The translations under genes were made by a program, and so were the position numbers. A stretch of DNA of 11,626 nt from an uncultured Marvinbryantia sp. (GTDB lineage: Bacteria; Bacillota; Clostridia; Lachnospirales; Lachnospiraceae), in assembly GCA_934373455.1 (NCBI GenBank), contig CAKRON010000079.1:1-11626 (forward strand). The letters run 5' to 3'. Of this stretch, positions 1-6,091 are shown piece by piece (the first letter of the stretch is position 1; the number at the start of each line of letters is the position of its first letter). The notes under the pieces are model-generated. The model was not told the DNA's origin and did not search any database. It saw only the letters and a list, made by a program, of their open reading frames with translations.

Positions 1-356
1 TGTGTAGTCAAAAATCCTGTACCAAATTTTCCCGTGCTCTTTTTAGTTTCCTCTTTTTCGTCTCTATCTTTTGTCGCTACCTGCTCTATCAAAAAAACAA
101 TATTCTGCATTGAAAATGGTTTCCCATTATGTGCAAATTGGAGTATTCTCTGTTGCTCATTAAAGCTAATCTTTACATCCACACTTCCACTACTATTAGC
201 CACATCTTTTGCATTCTGAATAAGTTCCCAAACCCATCTGCAGCGACTTTTTTCATCTGAGCTTTGTTGTAATTCTTTCAATGAATCAATTATCTTGTTA
301 GCTACATTAGCATCATGTGCTTGTGCACGTACCTTCTCTATATCATTTGCCATCAT
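1..356 (-). CDS. GHKL (Hsp90/sacsin-like) ATPase, N-terminal part only
   Basis: The first 118 residues of a gene that runs off the window. Motifs of the GHKL ATP-binding fold are in order: the N-box ELIQNAKD (residues 44-51, with the Mg-coordinating N48 and D51), a G1-like box FAHNGKPF (74-81), and the glycine-rich lid GKFGTGF (109-115). The HNGxPF form in place of DNGxG is typical of the sacsin-type branch, whose members are usually several hundred to over a thousand residues long. The start is the first of two adjacent ATG codons, seven bases after AGAGAGG. It is the third gene of an operon after a HEPN-like protein and a nuclease. In the family, ATP binding drives a clamp-like conformational change. 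A role as sensor or motor of a defence complex is inference. The remainder of the protein, which would show its effector or sensor domain, is not visible. Confidence 0.85.
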   Translation of the reverse strand, partial: MMANDIEKVRAQAHDANVANKIIDSLKELQQSSDEKSRCRWVWELIQNAKDVANSSGSVDVKISFNEQQRILQFAHNGKPFSMQNIVFLIEQVATKDRDEKEETKKSTGKFGTGFLTT

Positions 357-423
357 CTTGATACCTCTCTAAAAAACCTTCTCCTCATTCAAGTAAAGAA
401 CACAATCTTACGATAACAGAACT

Positions 424-452
424 ATTATATCAAACACGTTTCCAAAAATTAA
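424..452 (-). promoter_or_regulatory. possible internal promoter ahead of the GHKL ATPase gene
   Basis: The 109-nt gap (357-465) between the HEPN-like gene and the ATPase gene holds a perfect TATAAT box on the minus strand (424-429). Seventeen bases upstream the -35 is poor (TTAATT, 447-452). AT-rich DNA often yields such boxes by chance, so this may instead be plain spacer within one operon. I see no terminator in the gap. Confidence 0.3.
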
Positions 453-465
453 TAACTTCATCTTT

Positions 466-1683
466 CTACTCTAACTCAACCAATTCCTTACCTTCCCTTT
501 GAAACTCATCCTTAATAATTTCCCGATAAGTAAGCTGACCACATTTTTTCATTCCATATAATATTCGTCTGAATATATCCTTCTTTTCTACTTTCTTCAA
601 AGCATCATTTCTATCAATTTTTGATTCCATAAAATACTTACAAATTTTTTCTGCGTTTTCTGTAAAAAGATGCTCCCCACTACCATATTCTCGAAATACT
701 AATAATAGTGCAATCGTATCATCTGAAATTTTTTTCGACAATTCTAATCTCTTTCTTGCCTTCTCTTGGATAACATTTAGCAATACTTTCCCTGATTGCG
801 CTCGTACTTTTGTTTTATCATATAACTCAGGACTATTCATCTCCATGACAAGTCTAACATATTCTCGTAATTCGTCTTTCGGAATATCTCCTAGTTTTTG
901 TTCCATATCAATATACGTGCAAAACTCTCTATGATTTTGAATAATATTTAATGCTTCTGAAAATTCCTTTGATCCTATTCCATATTCTAATTTTATTTTT
1001 GTCTTACATTCATCAAAAGCGTTATTTCTCCACTGCTTTCTCGGTAGTAGTTTTACAGCGATATTCCTAATATCCTCCCTAGACAAATTTTTCGTAAATG
1101 TACCAACTGCATATTCTTGACAGAGATACATCATTTCAAAAATCAATTTATCAAAAAGTACCATCATCTCGTTATATTTTCTTTTTAATACATCATAGCT
1201 TATAGAACTTATTCCTAATTTTATTAAATGCGGATTTCCATTATAATCTGTTTCATACTTAAAAACATCACCTTTTGTATCGAAAAAATAATCTTGTAGA
1301 TATGGACTAATTTGGTCATAGTATACTACTATTCTCTTATCAACAGAATAATATGCTTTTACTATATCATCCAAAGTCTTTATATCATGCGTATATACCT
1401 TGCTTTTATCTGCATCAGTAAATTCAAAATTCTTTACATCATATATATAAATAATCTTCTCAATAATTATTTTTAAACTCAATTCAATACTATGTCTTGC
1501 ATTGTAAACAACAGGATATATAAGCGTGTCTTCATATCCTCCATTTTCTACTGCATTTATCATTATATTTACAGACGACTTAAATCCTTCTCTAATATCA
1601 AAGTTATCTGTTCCACCATTCTCTCCCACACAGGCAACATACATATCTGTGTCATGAAATTCAAATGGATTACAATTTCCCAT
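466..1683 (-). CDS. uncharacterised HEPN-like protein in a defence-type operon
   Basis: A 405-residue soluble protein with no signal peptide or membrane segment. I do not recognise a named family. The first ~190 residues resemble a recurrent HEPN-like helical fold of hypothetical proteins: VYNARHSIELSLK (59-71, with R63, H64, E67), then THDIKTL (98-104), then a VFKYETDYNGNP segment (140-151) and a long helix at 160-190. HEPN domains are often RNases using an R-x(4-6)-H motif. A clear R-x(4-6)-H is not evident here, so catalysis is uncertain. The C-terminal ~200 residues are charged and helical with no recognised motif. The start has AAGGAG ten bases upstream. It lies 57 nt after a PD-(D/E)XK nuclease gene and 109 nt before a GHKL ATPase gene, same strand, which suggests a joint role, perhaps effector or adaptor. 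The HEPN reading is moderate to low confidence; the gene itself is certain. Confidence 0.85.
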   Translation of the reverse strand: MGNCNPFEFHDTDMYVACVGENGGTDNFDIREGFKSSVNIMINAVENGGYEDTLIYPVVYNARHSIELSLKIIIEKIIYIYDVKNFEFTDADKSKVYTHDIKTLDDIVKAYYSVDKRIVVYYDQISPYLQDYFFDTKGDVFKYETDYNGNPHLIKLGISSISYDVLKRKYNEMMVLFDKLIFEMMYLCQEYAVGTFTKNLSREDIRNIAVKLLPRKQWRNNAFDECKTKIKLEYGIGSKEFSEALNIIQNHREFCTYIDMEQKLGDIPKDELREYVRLVMEMNSPELYDKTKVRAQSGKVLLNVIQEKARKRLELSKKISDDTIALLLVFREYGSGEHLFTENAEKICKYFMESKIDRNDALKKVEKKDIFRRILYGMKKCGQLTYREIIKDEFQREGKELVELE

Positions 1684-1740
1684 AATATCAAAACTCCTTT
1701 AGCCACATTCCACTGCTATCACATAGTTTGGCATTATAAT

Positions 1741-2598
1741 TCACATCTCATATACCTGCTTATTATAATTTCCTTCTTCTGCCAATGCCCTAACTTTATT
1801 CCATATCACAATGGAAATATCCATTTTTCTTGTTAATGCTACCGCCAGCTCCTGTACTGTCATTAACACTATATTAACTTTTCTACCATTGCAAAATGTT
1901 TCAACTGCATCACTGCTATAACCAGCAAAACTGATAAATAAACCTCTTGTAAATCCCGATTTTGAGGATACTTTTTCGTTAAAAACTACCAAATCACTTT
2001 TTTCAGTTGGCTTGTTCGTCCATTTTGCCTCTAATAAATATATATCATTCCTTAAAACAAAACTGCCATCTATCTGTTCTCCCTTGATTCTAAAACTTTC
2101 TCTTGGCTCTAACGCACAATCCTTAAATAACCTATTTAAATACCTCTCGAATTGATATCCTCTTGCTTGTGGATTATCATGATAATCCGCCAAATCTTTC
2201 AGTTCATTAAGATACTTTTTAAAATCAAATTCGATTTTCTGAGATTCAGGTACAGTATCAACTGTTTTCGCTGAAACTTTCTTTCCAATCAACCGATATC
2301 CTATCTCTGTGCATTTCTGAAAAATTTCTTTTTTCTCACCTGTCACAAGTTCTCTTGCCTGCATATATTGCATTAATCCAAGCAACAATTTACCAACTGT
2401 AACATTATCACAATCATCCATAATTGCTCTTAATATTTTTGCTTTGGATAAATCATGATACTTTTTATAAACATCTATGTTAATAGTATCAGCAACAAAC
2501 CTTTGATAAGCATAGTTTGTAAAGTCTAATACATAACCCGTTTCCATATCGAATAATCTCTCAAAGTAATCTTTCTCGATATATGTCATCTGCGCCAT
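1741..2598 (-). CDS. AbiJ-NTD-like domain fused to Mrr-like restriction endonuclease
   Basis: A 285-residue cytosolic protein with two parts. Residues ~10-105 match the pattern of an N-terminal helical domain seen in abortive-infection (AbiJ-type) and other defence proteins: FDMETGYVLDF (16-26), IDVYKKY (41-47), SKAKILRA (51-58), VGKLLLGL (68-75). Residues ~140-255 look like a PD-(D/E)XK nuclease of the Mrr catalytic type: a helix with E151 (GYQFERYL), the acid D177 in QIDG, and E190-A-K192 in LLEAKW, followed by a strand GLFISFAGYSSDAVETF, as usual for Mrr_cat proteins. The expected catalytic residues are all present, so it is probably an active DNA nuclease. It is the first gene of the operon; GGAGG sits nine bases before ATG. 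As a likely effector it would need control by its partners, the HEPN-like protein and GHKL ATPase encoded next. No methyltransferase partner is visible, which argues against a classical restriction-modification pair. Confidence 0.85.
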   Translation of the reverse strand: MAQMTYIEKDYFERLFDMETGYVLDFTNYAYQRFVADTINIDVYKKYHDLSKAKILRAIMDDCDNVTVGKLLLGLMQYMQARELVTGEKKEIFQKCTEIGYRLIGKKVSAKTVDTVPESQKIEFDFKKYLNELKDLADYHDNPQARGYQFERYLNRLFKDCALEPRESFRIKGEQIDGSFVLRNDIYLLEAKWTNKPTEKSDLVVFNEKVSSKSGFTRGLFISFAGYSSDAVETFCNGRKVNIVLMTVQELAVALTRKMDISIVIWNKVRALAEEGNYNKQVYEM

Positions 2599-2634
2599 AG
2601 ATTAATACCTCCGTTGTCAGAAAAATATAAATTT

Positions 2635-2663
2635 ATTATACAATATTTTCCTACTATTGGCAT
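2635..2663 (-). promoter_or_regulatory. sigma-A-type promoter of the nuclease/HEPN/ATPase operon
   Basis: On the minus strand a perfect TATAAT (2635-2640) is preceded by a 17-bp spacer and ATGCCA (2658-2663), four of six matches to TTGACA. It lies 36 bases upstream of the first ATG, with a strong GGAGG between. The recombinase terminator stands just upstream, so this operon is likely transcribed on its own. The -35 box touches one arm of an 11-bp inverted repeat. Confidence 0.6.
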
Positions 2664-2692
2664 CTAAAATATTAACTATGGTATTTTAGATG
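2661..2692. repeat. perfect 11-bp inverted repeat, candidate operator or recombination site
   Basis: CATCTAAAATA (2661-2671) and TATTTTAGATG (2682-2692) are perfect reverse complements separated by 10 bp, so arm centres are two helical turns (21 bp) apart, as for a dimeric DNA-binding protein. No T-run follows on either strand, so it is not a terminator. It abuts the -35 of the defence-type operon, which suggests an operator. It also lies 47 bp beyond the last recombinase stop codon, where a serine-recombinase attachment site could sit. The sequence alone does not decide between these. Confidence 0.6.
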
Positions 2693-2693
2693 T

Positions 2694-2729
2694 AAAAAGA
2701 AGAAGCCTCATTTCACTTTAGGCTTCTTC
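2694..2729 (-). terminator. Rho-independent terminator after the recombinase operon
   Basis: A perfect 10-bp stem, GAAGAAGCCT/AGGCTTCTTC on either strand, with an 11-nt loop. Read on the minus strand it is followed by TTTTT, so it ends the recombinase transcript nine bases past the last stop codon. On the plus strand it is followed by a weaker CCTTTT tail, so it may act in both directions. Confidence 0.85.
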
Positions 2730-2738
2730 CTTTTAATC

Positions 2739-4361
2739 TTACAATAGTTCTTCAAATTCCTCCCGATACTTCCAGACAATCTCTATCCGCTTATCTTCAT
2801 ATACTATGACTTTCTCCACCATCTCCCTCATAAACTCTTCTGTCAATGTTTCGCTCGTTCCATACCTTTTCACAAGATCAGCAACACTCCGATAGTTCTT
2901 TTGTTTTTTCTTCTGAATATCAATCTGTTCGGAAACTTTCTCTATTTCTTTCCGTACCATTACTTCTTGCTGGCTCAACTGTTCTTTTTCTTTCAAGAAC
3001 ATATCCTGCTTTACCATGCCTGAACGGAACTGTTCATACAGATTTATTTTTTCAGCAGGAAAACGCTCTAATCTCTGCATCAGTATATTTTCCTGCTTTC
3101 TCAACTTCTCCTGCTGCTTCTCAAAGAACTGGGAGAGAGGAATTGTCACAAACAATCGACAATGTTCCTGCCAGATAGTCCATACAGTCCGCTCAATCTG
3201 CTCTTTTTCTATTTGCAGTTCATTGCACTTTGCATTATCCAGCAAATTTCTGCGCTTACATAGATAATAGGGGCTTTTGGTTTTCCTCAGTTCTAACCTA
3301 TTCCCACAGCATCCACAAAAGACAATCCCTCGGCGGACAGCAGAACGGTCATACTCTGCTACTTTTCCTTTTCTGATATTGTCATTTGCCTTCTTGAAAA
3401 TTTCCCGGCTGACAATCGCCTCGTGATGATCCGGTATCACAAGCCATTTTTCTTCCGGCTGTCTTACCTTCTGTTTACAGCCAATTTGGGTACGGACCGC
3501 CTTTCGATACACCATATCTCCCTGATATACCCGGTTATGGATAATAGAATGTATCTTTTTACGATTCCATATATCTGCTTTATAATGCCGATTAAGCTGC
3601 TCTCCCTTTGCCTGCTTATAAGTCAGCCTGGTCGGCACTCCCTCTGCATTTAGTTCGATTGCCAAAGTTTTTGCGTCTTTTCCACCTGCCAACTCCTGAA
3701 AAATACGCCGTATGGTAACTGCTGCACCCTCGTCAACTTCCATGCTTTTACCATCTGATGACTTTTGGTAGCCATACACCATGCAACCTGCGTAATATTC
3801 ACCCCTTTTCATGCAGGTTGTAACTCCGCTTTTTACCTTTTCAGACAAATCTCTGCTATACATCTCATAGATAAAATTCTTAAAAGCGACATCCATTCCA
3901 CTCGTCTGTCCGAAAAAATTTTTACTGTCAAACCCATCATTGATACTGATAAAACGAACACCCAAAAACGGGAAAATCTGTTCCAAATAATCTCCAACTT
4001 CCAGATAATTTCGTCCAAAACGTGACAAATCCTTTACGATAATGCAATCTATTTCTCCCTGCCTGCATGACCGGAGTAGCTCCTTTATCGCCGGTCTGTC
4101 AAAATTAGTGCCGGAATATCCGTCATCCACAAATTCCTTGATTTCTGCTCCCTGAAATTCTTCTCCTTGCTCTATAAAGGTATCTATGAAATTTCTCTGG
4201 TTACTGATACTTACACTCTCTGCCTTTTCTTCAGAATTGCATAAATCTAAATCTTCCATGGAAAGCCGGATATATTTTGCAACCATATATTTCTTCATCC
4301 TTGCTCCCGTCTGTCCGCTACAGCGGACACTCAAATCAGAGAGATTAAAATTCTCTTTCAA
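2739..4361 (-). CDS. large serine recombinase, third of three
   Basis: A 540-residue large serine site-specific recombinase. The N-terminal resolvase domain carries the nucleophile serine in YIRLSMED (S34) and the signature YSGTNFDRP plus KDLSRFGRNYLEVG. The middle recombinase domain includes GYQKSSDGKSMEVDE. A zinc ribbon follows (FCGCCGN, then YLCKRRNLLDNAKC), then a coiled-coil region before the C-terminus. The chosen start is TTG with GGAGG seven bases upstream, overlapping the preceding stop codon by 3 nt, in keeping with the coupled genes before it. A rival start is the ATG at 4298 (MKKYMVAKYIRLS), preceded by GGGAG, which would give 519 residues. Such enzymes cut both strands at short att sites and insert or excise an element. 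Having two similar recombinases just upstream suggests heteromeric or divided function, which is inference. Confidence 0.93.
   Translation of the reverse strand: MKENFNLSDLSVRCSGQTGARMKKYMVAKYIRLSMEDLDLCNSEEKAESVSISNQRNFIDTFIEQGEEFQGAEIKEFVDDGYSGTNFDRPAIKELLRSCRQGEIDCIIVKDLSRFGRNYLEVGDYLEQIFPFLGVRFISINDGFDSKNFFGQTSGMDVAFKNFIYEMYSRDLSEKVKSGVTTCMKRGEYYAGCMVYGYQKSSDGKSMEVDEGAAVTIRRIFQELAGGKDAKTLAIELNAEGVPTRLTYKQAKGEQLNRHYKADIWNRKKIHSIIHNRVYQGDMVYRKAVRTQIGCKQKVRQPEEKWLVIPDHHEAIVSREIFKKANDNIRKGKVAEYDRSAVRRGIVFCGCCGNRLELRKTKSPYYLCKRRNLLDNAKCNELQIEKEQIERTVWTIWQEHCRLFVTIPLSQFFEKQQEKLRKQENILMQRLERFPAEKINLYEQFRSGMVKQDMFLKEKEQLSQQEVMVRKEIEKVSEQIDIQKKKQKNYRSVADLVKRYGTSETLTEEFMREMVEKVIVYEDKRIEIVWKYREEFEELL
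4312..4329. repeat. 18-nt palindrome near the start of the third recombinase
   Basis: TGTCCGCT and AGCGGACA form perfect 8-bp arms around a 2-nt centre. It lies between the TTG start (4361) and the possible ATG start (4298) of the third recombinase. In RNA it can form a stable hairpin between the two candidate starts, so it could influence which is used. It could also be a protein-binding site. If the TTG start is right it encodes VRCSGQ. Confidence 0.6.
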
Positions 4362-6091
4362 TTTGCTCCCTCCTGCTCCATATCAGCTCTCTTTTCCAGT
4401 AAACTCCGATATTCATCCTCGAATCGAAATATAATATGAATACGCCCTTTTTCAAATACTTCTATTCGTTCTATTAGGGCATCCACCATATCTTTTGTAG
4501 CCACCATCTGCCCGAAATACTGTTCTGCGGCGTGAGATAGTTCCAGATCCTCTCCATAAGTCTCCTGCATTTTATTCAAAAGCAGTTCTTTCTCTTTACG
4601 AGCCACCTCAAGTTCTGCAAGTGCAGCTTGATATTTATTTTTCAACATGAAATATTCCTGAACCGTAAGTAATTTATCTTTATAGTCAAGATAGGTACTG
4701 CTTAATTTCTGCTGATACTGTGCCTCTTTTTGTCTTAAGTCTCTTGTCTCACTTTCAAGCGCCATTCGCCTCTTTCCGATTTCAGCACTTCCATTTCTTG
4801 ACCGAATTTCTTCTCTGCCTTCTAAGAATATTTTCAAATGTATCTGAATCGCTTCTAATACTGCTTTTTCCAGTTTTCTTGCACTGATATGCTTTTTAAC
4901 GCATCCCATTGCTCCATTTTCTCTGTAATTGGGGCAATAGTAGCTCATAGAATTGTAATTACCAACAGTACCTCCCATCGTGATGCCACAATCCCCACAA
5001 AATATTTTGCCTTTAAACAAATTGTCACGTTTCGGATTTTCTTTTGCTTTTTCCAGATTATCTTTATGCTCCTGCGCTTTCTTTTCATTAACCGCTTGTA
5101 CTGCTTCAAAGAGTTCTTTGGATACAATAGGCTCATGGGTTCCCGGAACAATCACCCATTCCGACCTTGGAACATAATGTCTCTTTTCTCCCTTGTGCAT
5201 AGCTGAATGTGTCTTGCCTCTTACCATGTTTCCCAAGTACACTTCATCACGAAGCATATCCTCTATGGCATAGATTTTCCAAAGAACATTACTCCCCTTC
5301 TCGTTCCTTACAATCCCTTTTTCATAGCGGTATGCACTGGGTGACTTTATTCCTTTTTCGTTCAAAATCTTTACAATACTGCAATATCCATAGCCCTCAG
5401 ATCTCAGTCTAAAGATATAACGCACCACCTCGGCGGCTTCCTCATCCACTTCATATTTACCCTTAACTGTACTTGATTTCTTATAACCGTATGGAGCAAC
5501 TCCACCGCCATATCTTCCTTCTCTTTTCTGAATTTCTATGGCAGAGCCTACTTTTCTGGAAATGTCCTTTGCATACACCTCATTGATAATATTTTTCAGC
5601 GGAATTTCTATCCCATTCGCTACTCCCCTGACATCTTCAGAAGAAATTACGGCAAAAGTATCAAAGTGGTCTGTAACAGAAATGAACCGAATGTTTAAGA
5701 AAGGGAATATTTTTTCCAAATAATTTCCTGCTTCTAAGTAACTACGTCCAAAACGAGAAAGATCTTTTACGATAATGCAGTTAATCTTACCTCGTTTCGC
5801 ATCTTCCATCATTTTCTGAAAAGCAGGGCGTTCAAAATTTGTTCCACTAAATCCATTGTCGATATAAATATCAACCACTTTCATATCCGGCTTGTCTTTT
5901 ACAAAATCTTCCAAAAGCGACTTTTGATTTTCCACTGTATTTTGATTATCTTTTCCGCTATCTTCTTTAGACAGCCGAATGTAAAGTGCAACGGAAAAAT
6001 CATGTGTTTTAACTTTTGGGGTCTGTTCCGATAATTTGTTCTCACTCATCTTATCTCTCGGAACCGGATGATTTCTGACCTTTCGTGCCAT
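4358..6091 (-). CDS. large serine recombinase, second of three
   Basis: A 577-residue large serine recombinase. An N-terminal extension of ~30 residues precedes the resolvase domain, which has the catalytic serine in YIRLSKED (S41), FSGTNFERPAF, and KDLSRFGRSYLEAGNYLE. The middle recombinase domain contains GVAPYGYKKSS and a long DNA-binding segment. The zinc ribbon is FCGDCGITMGG followed by YYCPNYRENGAMGCVKKH. After it comes a helix-rich, charged coiled coil typical of the class. Its ATG overlaps the stop of the first recombinase by one base (TGATG), with GGGGAGGTG seven bases upstream, so translation is probably coupled. Its end overlaps the third recombinase's start. All key motifs are intact. 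It is similar in layout to its neighbours but clearly diverged, so it is not a recent duplicate. Function in integration and excision of the element is well supported by family; division of labour among the three is not. Confidence 0.95.
   Translation of the reverse strand: MARKVRNHPVPRDKMSENKLSEQTPKVKTHDFSVALYIRLSKEDSGKDNQNTVENQKSLLEDFVKDKPDMKVVDIYIDNGFSGTNFERPAFQKMMEDAKRGKINCIIVKDLSRFGRSYLEAGNYLEKIFPFLNIRFISVTDHFDTFAVISSEDVRGVANGIEIPLKNIINEVYAKDISRKVGSAIEIQKREGRYGGGVAPYGYKKSSTVKGKYEVDEEAAEVVRYIFRLRSEGYGYCSIVKILNEKGIKSPSAYRYEKGIVRNEKGSNVLWKIYAIEDMLRDEVYLGNMVRGKTHSAMHKGEKRHYVPRSEWVIVPGTHEPIVSKELFEAVQAVNEKKAQEHKDNLEKAKENPKRDNLFKGKIFCGDCGITMGGTVGNYNSMSYYCPNYRENGAMGCVKKHISARKLEKAVLEAIQIHLKIFLEGREEIRSRNGSAEIGKRRMALESETRDLRQKEAQYQQKLSSTYLDYKDKLLTVQEYFMLKNKYQAALAELEVARKEKELLLNKMQETYGEDLELSHAAEQYFGQMVATKDMVDALIERIEVFEKGRIHIIFRFEDEYRSLLEKRADMEQEGAN

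Noticed and set aside
34..219. Plus-strand open frame opposite the GHKL ATPase
   Set aside because: Antisense to a gene with three ordered ATPase motifs; phenylalanine- and serine-rich low-complexity translation.
1741..2598. Reading the nuclease as a classical type II or type IV restriction enzyme with a modification partner
   Set aside because: No methyltransferase motifs are seen in this window, and the N-terminal domain fits abortive-infection proteins better. A solitary type IV role cannot be excluded.
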